Assembly: GCF_000283155.1 (NCBI RefSeq)
Contig: NW_004454216.1
Coordinates: forward strand, 4,520,846-4,584,845
DNA length: 64,000 bases
Source of the DNA: Ceratotherium simum simum
Taxonomy: Eukaryota > Chordata > Mammalia > Perissodactyla > Rhinocerotidae
Direction: 5' to 3'
Numbering within the stretch: position 1 is the first letter of the stretch; every line of letters begins with the position of its first letter. Positions 34,540-46,055 of this stretch are shown one piece after another. A model generated the notes under the pieces. The model was not told where the DNA came from and ran no database searches. It saw only the letters and a list, made by a program, of their open reading frames with translations. The position numbers were made by a program, and so were the translations under genes.

Positions 34540-34720
34540 CTTAGATTGGATTACCTGGGAAACAGATGCTGAGACAGAAATTTGCTTGCAAGAGATTTAT
34601 TGAGGAGCACTCAGAACAGCACTTGTGAGGGATGAGGGAAGCAGGATAAGGCCGAGGGAGAAGCTCAACTGTGATCTAGGTAAGCCCATTCTATAGGGAG
34701 CTCAGGAGCTGAGATGGTAC
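34540..34720 (-). repeat. 3' LTR end of the ERVL-like element
   Basis: On the minus strand this ends in ...ctaagaca (CA terminus) and has a polyadenylation signal AATAAA (plus-strand tttatt at 34596-34601), as expected for the R region of an LTR. Only the 3' part seems present. The U3 start is not identified, and the sequence upstream on the minus strand passes quickly into integrase-like text, suggesting an internal deletion. Confidence 0.6.
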
Positions 34721-34739
34721 TTCAGGCTTGTACTAATTG

Positions 34740-35175
34740 AGGCAAAGGTTAGTGGGGCCCACTGTAACCAACTTCTATCAAGTGACTTGTTATTCTTCTT
34801 GAGGGATCGTGCCATATCAGCAACTCAGCATTGGTCTCTGTGCCTGGTAGTTTAGGCATTTGGGAGCAGCAATAACTAGATCAGATTTGGTGAGTGGGAG
34901 CCTATGGTGTTTGGGCTCAAAAGTAGCCTACATTTCTGTCACCATGGCAACTCCATTCATCTGCTCATTGTGCTGCCACAGAGGATGGCAACTGTCAAGT
35001 GACTGGCTCAATCTTTCTACTGGTTTTATTCGTGCCTCTTCCTTCGTAGTTGTTCTTTGGTAAGTGTGAATATGAGATTCAAAGCTCTTCACACTTCGTG
35101 GACTTCCAGAAGCCCATCCACATGCTTCTTCTCTGGATACCCTTGAATGCAATCTTTCAATCATTCTCCTTGCGG
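34740..35175 (-). pseudogene. pol remnant: RNase H C-terminus / integrase N-terminus
   Basis: The minus-strand frame at 35164-34928 (78 codons) contains the spacing seen at the junction of RNase H and the His/Cys-bearing integrase start of ERVL pol. The signature includes a His-X-His stretch, a Thr-Thr-Thr run and a Ser-Leu-Asp segment. The catalytic integrase core is largely missing. It is broken at both sides and cannot encode an enzyme. Confidence 0.55.
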
Positions 35176-36199
35176 GTCCTTGGACAACCAGCTAAGACAT
35201 TATCCCAAGATATTTTTATTCTAGGACAGGTCTATTTTACAAAAAAATATATAATCAAGTATACCACTCAAATCTCTGCAGTGAGAGGATTTTCCCTCAC
35301 CTCTGCATGGGACTATATTGGAGGAACAGTCCATCTTCAGCTTGCACACACATATTGTAATGTCCCCTCCATGTGCCAAACTCAGACTTTTTACTTCTCT
35401 GTTAGCTGTTCATTAGAGACTCTCTTCTACCCACCTCCACACACACATACCAGGTGTGTCCACAGGAATAAACTGAGGAAGGAGGTGCTGATGCAACACA
35501 GTGGATGACATGTGGTCCGAACCACCTGTTCGTGCAGACTTTTTGTACTCTCTGGTCTTGTTTATACCTGATTCTAGATTTCTCACATCCGTCTTATGAT
35601 GCATTACTGCTGTGCCCACCCTACCTTGTGACTTGGTGGTTCTGACAGAACTCACCTCATGATGGGAGGCTCTGGCCTCATGGTCACTTGATATTTACCA
35701 TCACGCGCTCCATTTCTACCAGAATCAGAAGTTGTTTTTCAAATGGTGTATATATCATGGCCTTGTTTTAAAACCCTAGGTATCTGTATTCTTCTTCTCC
35801 TATTGGGCTTATTATAATGGCATAAGTACTTTTCTCATGGTAGGTACTCATAATACCATAGAGTCTGATGACTCATATGGTCCAAGTGGCAGGATTGCAA
35901 GCACTGCAGCCTAGATCTGCTACACAGCTCTTTCTTTCACCAGGCCCCTCCCATAGCTGTCAGCTTTCCCTATTGCTCAGCAAAAGGGTCAGAACAGTTT
36001 TTCCAAGTGTAAAATATTCTTCTACGTGAAATCATAGAGGCTTAGCTGGCATTATGCCTTTCCTTTTGAGGGGATGTCCTGGCATGGTCAAGATGATGGG
36101 ACCCGTAAAAAGTCGCTGATATGACATATCCTGGAATCTTTGTAGCTCACATATCGTTCCAAAGCCCCTGGTAATTTTTGCTTATTGAGTTTATTTTAA

Positions 36200-36420
36200 A
36201 TAATGTTCTCAAAATAGTGGACAAATGTGATCTGTGGAATGTCTCAATGATCCGAGTCCCTTTGGAGTATATTATGATAGAAGGTGAAAATTTAACCAGC
36301 TCTCTGGTCAGATTAAATACTCTTGTTTTTCTTACATGAACATGAACTACTTCTGGTTCTCCTTCCTGGTAGAGATTGAAAAGAACACATCTAGCAGACC
36401 AATGGCTACATACCGTGTAT
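36200..36420 (-). pseudogene. pol remnant: reverse transcriptase palm segment
   Basis: The minus-strand reading from about 36405 down to 36205 follows the ERVL RT nucleotide pattern around the first catalytic aspartate and on toward the YxDD region. An in-frame stop is visible at 36347-36349 (TAG on the minus strand). The YxDD position near 36205-36215 is altered. Non-functional. Confidence 0.6.
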
Positions 36421-37189
36421 TTGAGATTATCTTAATGTGTTCTAACAAAGATACCACATCTGGCCCAACAGCTGCAATTGTGCATCATTTGGTTGTTTTG
36501 GTTTCGTTGTCATTCTTCAGAATCCTTCTGACATTTGTTGGGGCCAAACTGGTAAATAAATGGAGATCCGGTGGCAACCATCACCTCTGCCATCTTTGAA
36601 AGTGGCCCTAATTCTGCCATTCTTCCCATAATGCAATATTGTTTATGATTTTCAATTTTGACTGGGGTAGGGACAGTTTCAGAGACTTCCAAATGGCATT
36701 CCCCATTATGATAGGTTTTATCTTCAAATCAAGGAACCTCTGGAAAGATTCTGTCAGCTACTAAGTATATCCATTTCAATTACATGCAGTGAACTCAATG
36801 TGAGCTGACCTGGGCCAGGACTTTATTTAATATCTAGCCCACGTGTGGCCTCTACTCTAGCATGAGGGCCATTATGAAGCTTCAGGTAAGTGAATAATAA
36901 AGTCAACTTTAACCTTTATCCAAAAGTCCTTGAAATCTCTGGGTATCCCCATTTCCTCAGGGTATGATTACTTAAATAAATAGCTATAGGCCAAAAGTAA
37001 GATCTAGGCTGCAGAATCCATCCTGATAGAGATGGATTCTCTCTTCTTCAGTCAGAGGGTTCCAGGTATAAGAACTAACTCAGATCTGAAAACTGGGCTT
37101 GAGATAGGGGCTTTTATTTAAGCAGTTGCTTTCAGCCTACTGATCATACATCCTTGGTTTTTCGGGTTTTGGGGGTTTTTTGGTTGTAT

Positions 37190-38970
37190 AAATTGAGCAA
37201 TACCTTTGTGGGCTGCCTGTTTATCTTGGTCCTGGTACATTGTGTTCCATTAACCATTTCCATAGCTCTGTGTGGTCAGACCCCTTGCCTCCCTTACTAC
37301 CATCCCCTGGCCTGGCTGCTAATCTGACAATGGTACTCATTACAATAATTGCACATACTACTTTTCTTCTGATGGTTGAGTACTTCTACCTGGCCTCCAT
37401 TATTTTGGGATCCAACCATCTTCATTTCTATCAGAGAGCCCAGTTCTATAATACTGTCTCTTACCGTCAGGCCCGGTCTATAGAGAATGACCACCACTGT
37501 GATTATTGATTCTTGTATCTGTCTTGTGAGCAAATACCATATTACTTTGGTAAAGAAACTATCTTCCATAGAATAGAGTCATCTGGTAGTCTTTCTGAAC
37601 TTGGGTAGTATATCCACTCTATTATGCCCACTTCTCTGGGCGTTTCCACTGTTTACCATGAAAGATTTAGTATTTCTACTCAATTAGTAAGGACCATCAC
37701 TATATCCAAGCTTCCAGAGTTTTCCTAAGAGCATTGTCTCCCAGCGTCCTTGCTAGAGTGTTAAATCCTGTATCATGGAAGAATGAGGCCATATTAATAA
37801 ACTCTTCCTTATCCAACTTCATATTTCATTCTTATTGATCAGCATCTTCAGCATCCAGTTCCATATATACTATCTCATAGGATCCAGGCCCATATATACA
37901 ACCCTAGCTCCTGCCAGTACATGTTAGTTACATCCTGAAGCTCGTTCAGGGTATCATTCTTTTGTTTCCCTTAATAGGCTCAACACTTCCCTGGCCAGGT
38001 TACCTTGAAACTTGATCCTCGTTATTTGCCTGACATCTAGAAGGAGAAGTAGTGGTAACTCTCAGAGGGCTTGTTGTCTGGCCATATAGAACTTATGCAT
38101 TATCTTCAAACAAGGGATGACCATTAGCTTTTATCAGATAAGTGTGGAATTCTTCTAGAGGCCTAGAGTTCTCAGGGGATCCTGAGGATTCACAATTTTT
38201 GGGAGCTCAACCCAGATGTCCCCATCCTCAGTCTCAGAGTCTCACTCCTGATGTTGGTAGCAGACTTGCTGGGGTTGGAAATCCAACTTTCTCTGCAGCT
38301 CTGCTACTCTTATAATTAAGTCTTAAATCTAATCGTCAGCTTTTTCTGCTGTCGTCCTATCAGGGAAGAGAGCATACATGTTGCCAAGAAGGCCTTCTGC
38401 CACTCACACTTTGCCTCGTGTTGATGATTAATCACCTTTAGCCTTCCGTTGTCTTTCTCCAAGGCGTTAATGGTCCCCAGCAACAGTTACCTGATTCCAT
38501 AGTCCTTATAATTATTATTTCCCCAAGCTTCTCAAACACCTGAGATATTGCATCTACACTGATGAATGTTTTAATAATTGTACTGCAACCACATGCTGGG
38601 GGCTATCAGTGCTCCACCTCCTACCAGAGATGGGAGACTTATTGTCAGCAAGCTAGTGAGTAATCTAGCTCCGAAATCCTGTTTTAAAGTCTTCCACAGG
38701 CTCCCTTCTGATATCAACAGTCTTAGGCCAGCCATACTGATAAAGTGATTCCAAGACAGAGAATTACTTATAGAGTTTTTGTGAGGGTTCTTGGAAACAA
38801 CGCCTGTGAGAGGTTGGTCTGCAGGACTGGGCAGAGGGTGAAGTTTAATGGCAGTGCATCTACAACAGAGGCCTCAGCTCTTTTGGGAGCCATCAGCAGC
38901 CAAAACTCCAGACACCTGGGACAGTGAATACCTTGGTATTCACAAGGTATATATGGGAAGTGTACTGCAA
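37190..38970 (-). pseudogene. gag-like remnant of the ERVL-like element
   Basis: Minus-strand text upstream of pol, ending around 38970 with a stretch resembling the ERVL leader/gag start (minus-strand frame at 39049-38768, 93 codons). A frame at 37569-37297 (90 codons) ends in a Cys/His cluster that could be a worn zinc knuckle but lacks correct spacing. Assignment rests mostly on position in the retroviral order. Confidence 0.4.
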
Positions 38971-38990
38971 TGGCCCCTACACTATTTCTG

Positions 38991-41054
38991 ATGTATTGCT
39001 TTATGTACTTTTTATGAGTTATTGCATGTATTTTTATATATTTCTTCATAGCACTTTATTAGCAACCAAGCCAAGAAACTACTTAAAATGGACACACTTC
39101 TAAATAAAACCACTCATCTGCCCATGCCTAACACATACAAGTATACTTTTTGTTTAACCTATTACAACTTTTCAGTCATTTCCGTAGTGTTCTAACATTA
39201 CCCAAATAGCAGGCTCCAGGAATTAAACAGTGTGCCTCAAAGGGAATGGATGTGGTTGTGCACTGTAGGAACTTTGCTGGCTTGCAGCTCCCTGATGCTT
39301 CAGAAGTGCTTTAGTGCACTACTTTGCTGCAAAATATTGACTCTAAAGCACCTCTGTCCTGGAATACATCCACCCAGGAAAAAGCTCTTGAATCTCTTTC
39401 ATCCTTGACAATTGAACAGCTGTTGTATTATCAAGAGTTTTTGTTGTGGTGGTTGTGGTATTTGGAGTGCATTCAAGGGGAAGGTACACAGAAGTAATGT
39501 TTAAGGAGATAAGAAAATAGTTTCAGAATTAAGGGAAATTCAATAGAAAAGCCATTTCTCTGATGTTCAATTGGTAAAACTATAAAACTATTGTAAGAAA
39601 TATATGTAGGATTCCTGCTTCATAGCATGGCATTATGAGGCAATGGCATTGAGTTAACCAGTAATTTCTAGCTTCTAGCTCAATTTTCCTTCTTCTTATA
39701 CAGACCAGATAACCTAAATGAACAAACTCCCACATACTCAATTTCAAAGGTTTAGTCTGAAATGAATGGTGAGGTATCTCTTTTATCACGTCTCTCCATT
39801 TTTGTGCACAATTTATTAGTGTAATGTGTAATTGATAGAAAATATGGGTCGTGCATTTCTAATTGGAATCCCCTTGCTCTAATCTGCCTCACCACTCTAC
39901 AATTAATTGAACAAACCAGATCCAAGGCTTCAATATTTGTTCACTTGCTATAGATTAGTATCTAAATACTCAGAGCTAAAATACAAGAGCATAAAAGTCA
40001 TCCTCAGAATCCGATGTCTGCCTCTGGTTCATGTTCCCTCCAGACTTTTCCTTCCTTCACCATACTAGATGACTATTCCACATGAACAGTATATCATGAC
40101 TCTTGAGTACATATAAAGACCATCTGCTGTTATAATCAAATAAATACTATAACATACTTAATATGACCCAAATTTTCAAATATAATGAGTTATTGTTCCA
40201 CAAAACCAAAAAATAATGTTTTTTTGTACACTTTTTATCTATCATTCTGAAGTCAACATCATTGTGGAAAATTACCTGATGCCATGTGTTGTTTATCATA
40301 TACACATTAAGTGACCAAGGAACTGAATGATATTCTAAACATTGAGAGTTTTCTGACCTTCCCCTCTCCTCTCCATCCTATGCTGCTTGGCTGAAGTTCA
40401 CTGTCCTCCTTGAAGTCCAATAACATCCTATTTTTTTCATCCCTTATCTCTCTCTGTTCCCTCAGCCACACTGACACATCTGGGACCAAAGTCCTTAAAC
40501 AGTGACCTCTTGTTCTGTTCTCCACAGTGAGGTATCCTGGATGCTGGAGACTCAACCTAATCCAATCTTCCAATTGAGCAGCTGTGAATAAGAGCCTGCC
40601 AGCCTATCATTTCCTTGGTCCCAGCAGGGCGGGAGTGGAGGGAGTGAGGAGGGGGTGGGCAGGATGGGAATGACACCCAAGTTAGATACTGTAGTAAGTT
40701 CATGCTTTTATGTACCCTTTTACTCCAAAAAAAACAGCGATATTAGACAAATATAATATGAGACAATTAAATAACATAGCTGCCCCTAAAAAGTAGATAA
40801 ATCTATCTGGAGGAGAAACACTAGAAAGCAAAGCAGTGCAACAGATCGAAGTCTCTGGGCTCCAGGTGGAGTGTGAAGCAGTCTAAAGAGGGCTTCACCT
40901 GAGGTAAAGGACCAGAGTTGGAGTCACACCTTGACACAGGGTGGGCTCTTGGGCTTGCCAAAGAAGGCTGAAAAAAGCAGGAGCTGACTAGTGCTTGCCT
41001 AGGAGGGCAGGAGGACACACAGACAGTCTCAACCCCTGAAAGAGGGTCTACCAA
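38991..41054. other. No gene seen
   Basis: About 2 kb between retroviral and L1 relics. The minus frames at 39580-39789 and 40307-40573 show no domain I know. 40615-40670 is a purine-rich G stretch (gggagtggagggagtgagg). Confidence 0.45.
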
Positions 41055-42835
41055 AAACCTATGAAAATCATACTGAACCTTTAGAAACTTTTTCCTTAAA
41101 ACCATGAAGAGGACGAAGGTGCATGCTATTGCCACTTCTATTCAGCATTATTTCGGAGGTCCTAGCCAGTACAGTAAGGCAAGAAAAGAAATCTAGGCTT
41201 TAAGGATTGGAAAATTAGAGAGAAAAAAAAACTTTGATTATTTGCATGCACCTACATAGAAAAAAAATAGAATCAATAAGACAGTTCAGTAACTTAACTA
41301 GGTAGAAAAATCAATATACAAAAATTAACAATATTCCTACATAGACACAAACAGAAAATGCAATTATTTTTTAAGACGATATTTATAATAGTGGTAGAAA
41401 ATATGTTACCTGGGAAAAAATCAAACAAAAGATGTGTCAAACCCCGATGGAAAAAATTTAAAAGTATTCGTTGAAAGGCATGAAGAAAGCATAAATAAAT
41501 GGAGATGTATAGTGTATCCATTAATTGAAAGACTGAATAATATAAGTACAGTAAGTTCAACACGATTCCAATCAAATGCCAAAAAGGTTTTTACAATATT
41601 TGACAAAGTATTTCTAAAATATATTTAAAAGTGCAAAGGTCCAAGAATAGTTGACACAACTTTGAAAAAGAATAAGGTGACATTTTGGTGGAGGGAGCTT
41701 GCTTTTCCAAATGTCAAGATTTATTATAAAGCTCTAGTTATTATGACAGAGTGGCATTGGCTCAGTGATAGACAAATAGATGACTGGGTTAGCATTTTTA
41801 AGACATACTCAACTTTATATAGAAATTTAGTATATGAGGTGGTATTTAGTAGATGAAGTGGTAATTAGAGAAATAATGATGGACTCCAATAAATGGTAAG
41901 GAAACCATTGGCTACATAGAAAATGGTAAAATTAGACCTTTCTTGTATCATACAGTGAAATGAATTCCAGATGATTGAAGGACAAGATCTGAAAGGTAAT
42001 ATTAAAAAACTTTTAGAAAAAATATGTATTTTTATTCTGATATAGGAAAATATTTCTGAAGCAAGACAGAAAAATTCCAAACCATAAAGGTAATTTTTAT
42101 TACATTTTACTACACTCAAATTAGAAACACTATTCACAAAGTTAAAATACAAGCCACAGCCTTTGAGATTGCAATTGTACATAACCTACAAAGATCAAGT
42201 GCCAGGGTATGTAAATAAGTAATACAAATCAGTGAAAAAGAGGTAAATAAATCCAACTGAAAAATGAGCAAATGTTATGATTAGGCAATTTTAGGAACAC
42301 AAAATTGGAATGTTTAATAAACATGAAAAGATACTCAAACTTAAACATAATCAGAGAAATTCAAGGTAAAATTTGATATATCTACCATTTCTTACCCATC
42401 AGATTAGAAAAATAATTTAAAATTCCAACACTATGAAGTCTTGATGAGAAGACAAAGAAACAGAAACAATATATTGCAGGAAGGAGCATTTTGTTTTATA
42501 ATCACATTTGATAGCAATTTGACAAGATCTTAAACTAGTGAAATTATGTGTATCCTGTACCTTATAAAATAAATACTTCTGGATATAACTACATAGGTAG
42601 AGAAACACTCTCAAGTGTGCACAAGAAGACATATAGATCATGTCCAATTCAACATTGCTAATTTTAGCAGAAAATTGTGGCCACCCTAAATGTCCATCAG
42701 AGTGGGAGTGGACAGATCACTTATGGTACATGCATACGGTGGAATCCTGTGCAACTGTTAAAATAAGTGAATTAGAGCAACACGTGTCAACATAGGAAAA
42801 AATGAAAAACTAGGAAAAAACAAGTTGGAGGGGGT
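41055..42835 (+). mobile_element. Old L1, ORF2 C-terminal half and 3' UTR, part 1
   Basis: The plus-strand reading follows L1 ORF2 after the RT domain: 'ttcagcattatttcggagg' near 41142-41160 with 'tcctagccagtacagtaaggcaag' (41159-41182), 'gaaaaatcaatatacaaaaa' near 41305-41324, 'ggcattggctcagtgatagac' near 41753-41773. The 3' region follows, with 'ccaccctaaatgtccatcagagtgg' near 42681-42705. Many stops and indels. It is interrupted at 42836 and resumes at 43225. Confidence 0.88.
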
Positions 42836-43224
42836 TGTATTAGTGTGCTAAGGCTGCCATAACAAAGTACTGCAGACTGAGTGGTTTAAGCAACGGACAT
42901 TTGTTTTGTCACAGTTGTGGAGGCTGGAAGTCAAGATCAAGGTGACAGCAGGTTTGATTTCCTCTGAGGCCTCTCTCCTTGGCTTGCAGATGGCCACCTT
43001 CTTGCTGTGTCCTCACATGGCCTTTTCTCTGTGCACCTCCCTGGTGTCTCTTCCTGCTCTTATAAGGTCACCAGTACAGTTGGATTAGGGCACACCCTAA
43101 CAGCCTTTTTATCTTAATCACCTCTTTAAAGGCCCTGTCTCCAAAGACTGTCACATTCTAAGATACTGGGGTTTAGGGCTTCAACATACGAATTTGGAGG
43201 GGGCACAATTCATCCCATGACTGG
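42836..43224 (-). mobile_element. MaLR/MLT1-type LTR inserted in L1, antisense
   Basis: Near full-length antisense LTR. It begins tgtattagtgtgctaaggct with 'gccataacaaagtactgcag' and passes through 'ctccttggcttgcagatggccacc' and 'gtgtcctcacatggcc' to 'cttataaggtcaccagtaca'. It ends 'cttcaacatacgaatttgg' and 'ttcatcccatga'. L1 3' UTR sequence lies on both sides. The 60-codon frame inside is chance. Confidence 0.8.
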
Positions 43225-43505
43225 GAAGATATCACGTATAAACCTTAAAAATAGAAAAACTCAACTACAGGTGCTTACCAGTAAAAGTACTTTACCCATA
43301 GTAAAACTTGAAGACGGTGGTTACCCCTCAGGATGGAGGAAAAGAAGTGTCATCTGTATCTGTAACATTTTATTTCTTTAAAAACATACAGATCAGGATC
43401 TAAGATGGCAAAATATTAAGATAAGAAAAACCAAATGAAGACTACAGATGTGTTTATAATATTATTCTCTGCACTTTGTATCTTAAAAAATTTTCATTAA
43501 AAAAC
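43225..43505 (+). mobile_element. Old L1 3' UTR, part 2
   Basis: Resumes the L1 interrupted at 42835. 'gacggtggttacccctcagga' near 43313-43333 and the terminal 'ttctctgcactttgtatctt' followed by A-rich DNA near 43464-43502 are the usual end of old L1M-type copies. Confidence 0.75.
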
Positions 43506-44065
43506 TGACAGTGACCAGTGAGATCTCCTTATTGAAAGAGTAGAGCTATGATTGAGAGGGGAATGGGAAAGGATACATTTAGACTCCTCGGTCGCTTTCC
43601 CAATCCAATTCCCCATTTCCCTACTTGGAGCGCTAAACATCGATAAAGCAAATTTACTAAGAGGGTCAGTAAGTGGCATTTCAGGGACAACTGGCAGCAT
43701 CCCCTCTCTCTCCTCAGATCTTCAATCCCCATAGTCCACCTTTTAATGAGAAATAACATTTTCTATCCACTTTCTTTTAAAAAGTGGGTTTAAAAATACA
43801 AAAACACGAGAGGATTTAAACTGGAAGGTTTAAATGGAAGGTTGCTCAAATTTTAGAAGTTGTTATCAATGCTTTTGTATTTTGATGGCATAAGGGAGAA
43901 CTTTGAAAAGCAGGAAAGCGCATTGTGTCTGTAGGAAAACAGAGCGGAAAGTCTTGGGCTTGGAAAGAGGAGCAAAAAGGAGGCTGGAGATGTCAAAGGA
44001 AAACTATCGACTTCACAACCATCGCCGGTTGGTCGGTTTCTATGCACCTGTCCCTGGGAAGACAG
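43506..44065. other. No gene called; CpG-bearing unique sequence
   Basis: Opposed frames near 43497-43759 overlap. From 43900 onward the sequence is unique-looking, with CpGs at gaaagcgc, agagcgg and atcgccggttggtcgg (44021-44036). Confidence 0.45.
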
Positions 44066-44121
44066 AAACTGTGTGCTAACACTTTCGGTGTCTAAACTGT
44101 GTGCAAACACTTTCGGTGTCT
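44066..44121 (+). repeat. 28-bp tandem duplication
   Basis: Two adjacent 28-bp units, 44066-44093 and 44094-44121, are identical except one base (gtgtgctaacac versus gtgtgcaaacac). Both carry actttcggtgtct with its CpG intact. Confidence 0.95.
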
Positions 44122-44996
44122 AGCATGGTTATATAAGCAGATATCTTCCCGGGAACCTGACTCTGGGCTGACCCAAACCCTTGACAAACTGTGCCCTCTG
44201 GCATAGTACCACGGAGAGCACGCTTCAAGGTCATCTTGTTCCCTCACTGTCCTCCAGGGAAATCTGCAGGCCAGCACAGTTAATTACACTAACAGCCAAG
44301 GAAATTATATTGGCCCACTGCGGCCTAGTAAGATGAATCTCTCTCTTCCTTAGTCACAGGGGGACGTTAATGGTATTTTTATTAACTTGTGACCTGTTGA
44401 CTGCTATTAGAATATAGATTGTATGCATAAACCAGGTCGGGTATTACAGATATGATTACGGAGCAATTACTGTGGCAGCCACTGGGCTTATAATCATTGT
44501 TGGCAAAGAGAATTTCTAAGACTTGAAACTGCCTTTCGGAATTCTACAAGAAGAAACACTCGGGATCAAAGTTTACATTGTCTCTTTGTGTCTTCTTGAA
44601 ATTGCAATTTGTGATTCTATGATTAGACTGGCAAACAAAGGCAGATTTTAAAAGAGAAGAAAACTACAAAGGAGAGATGATGATTAGAATAATCTTAGAT
44701 TTTGGCAGCTCAAGGTTGAAAACTTTCCTTGCTGAAATTATTTTGATTCAAAATATATGCAGTTTGCTAGCAATTCTATTTGTGCAGGTATCCCTAATAA
44801 CTGGTGACCAGATTACACTCTGATCTATTATTTTAGTAATGTGAAAATTCACTTCGGCAATTATGTAGCATGTGATATGAAATATAGCCTTAGATACTTT
44901 AACCATGCTTTTTATAGTCACATATTAATTTAATGGTAATGCCGCCAACGTTGCCAAAATGTCTTCAGAGTCAATATCTAAGAATGCTGATTTATA
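44122..44996. promoter_or_regulatory. Possible conserved non-coding region
   Basis: Non-repeat sequence with many TAAT-type cores and CpG-containing words: ttaatggtatttttattaac near 44369-44388, gattacggagcaattactg near 44453-44471. No coding potential. Its look suggests constraint, but conservation cannot be seen from one sequence. Confidence 0.22.
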
Positions 44997-45038
44997 TTCT
45001 GCAAAGTGCATTATTTATTCTACAAAGTGCACTATTTA
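44997..45038 (+). repeat. 21-bp tandem duplication
   Basis: Unit 1 at 44997-45017 starts ttctgcaaagtgcattattt and unit 2 at 45018-45038 starts ttctacaaagtgcactattt, with two differences. Confidence 0.85.
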
Positions 45039-45785
45039 TAATCACAACCTTCTCCCCGTTAGTTGAAGCAGAGTTTATGCGACCCCTTTTAAACCACTGC
45101 CTCTGCATACAGGGTGAGATCAGAGGGACAAATGGTACCATTAGCACGGTAAATTACAGTGTTAGCTGACTTGACTGGAAGCAGAAAATACTATATCTGA
45201 AATTTTGCCATCCTAATTTAGAAGTCACAATTGGTTTAGATAGAAAAGAAAAAAATAATAATAATCTTCCCTTCCAGGTTCTTAGCTCAACTAAATGTTT
45301 GAACTCTCTGAGCTAGAGTCAGTTCTACGTGAACTTTAGACAGTCTCCTTTCAAACAGGACTATTCACGAGCAGAGAGAAAGGAGGCATTGAAAGCAGAA
45401 TGCGATTGCAGTTGAGTCCCTGGGGTTCTGGGCAAGGAGAACTCACAATGCACACAATTGATCTTCTGTCCTAGGCCTGACACTTGCACTGATCTCTCCA
45501 TGATCACCGCCATAACCTTGCCTCTTCTGTACACTGCCTTAGAAATAGGATCGTCTCAGAGAGAAAGCCACTTATTTGGGGTAGTTTGCATTAGAAACGA
45601 AGCTATATTCTGCTATTAGTATCCTGCTGAGATAACTGTGTTTTCCAAGTTTTTAAAATAAAATATTGATCCTATTTTAAGGTAAGTTTAATTATTCTCG
45701 TGACAGCATAAGCATAAGAGAAAACACAAATAAAAAATCGAATGATAATGTATAGTAACGCACATGTACTTTTCAGTAAGGTGAA
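45039..45785. other. No gene seen
   Basis: Unique-looking sequence with a short (AAT)n patch near 45252-45264. The 78-codon frame at 44933-45169 spans the tandem duplication and is not convincing. Confidence 0.45.
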
Positions 45786-46055
45786 TTGGAAAAATCATGG
45801 CCTTTGGATCAGACAGACTGGTTACAAGTCTAACTTTGCTATCTATTAACAATGTGAAATTGGGCACATTATTTAACTTTTCTATAAAAAGTATGCGTTT
45901 CCTATAAATTCAGTAAATTTTATAGGAAAAAGTATCAGTAGAAAGTGTCCTTTTCCTATAAAATTATTTTGAAAATTAGATGAGCAAAACATAGACCACA
46001 CCTGACATAGTTTCCAGGGCACAGCGTACCCTAACTGAATAAATACACTCTCCCT
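45786..46055 (+). mobile_element. MIR SINE carrying a local inverted repeat
   Basis: 'tcatggcctttggatcagacagactgg' and 'aatgtgaaattgggcacattatttaac' are the sense MIR core; 'aaaattagatgagcaaaaca' and 'cctgacatagtttccagggcac' the tail. Core and tail are separated by about 70 extra bases (roughly 45890-45965) holding three related ttcctata words and the perfect hairpin. Confidence 0.7.
45916..45965. repeat. Perfect 15-bp inverted repeat (hairpin)
   Basis: aattttataggaaaa at 45916-45930 and its exact reverse complement ttttcctataaaatt at 45951-45965 are separated by 20 bases. A related word, tttcctataaatt, lies at about 45898-45910. Confidence 0.95.

Larger units (their letters stand above)
34540..38990 (-). 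mobile_element. Decayed ERVL-like endogenous retrovirus, minus strand
   Basis: A retroviral gene order can be followed on the minus strand: gag-like sequence at the right, a reverse-transcriptase segment near 36.2-36.4 kb, an RNase H to integrase segment near 34.75-35.17 kb, and an LTR end at 34540. Overall likeness is to the env-less ERVL/MaLR class known in all placental mammals. Every part carries stops or shifts, and no long frame survives. A 5' LTR is not evident near 39 kb. Frames on the plus strand over this interval, including 152 codons at 35050-35508, are antisense by-products. Confidence 0.7.

Noticed and set aside
35050..35508. 152-codon plus-strand frame
   Set aside because: It is antisense to the ERVL-like pol remnant and shows no known protein.
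41294..41856. Frames of 61-93 codons on both strands
   Set aside because: They fall inside the degraded L1 ORF2 and are pieces or shadows of it.
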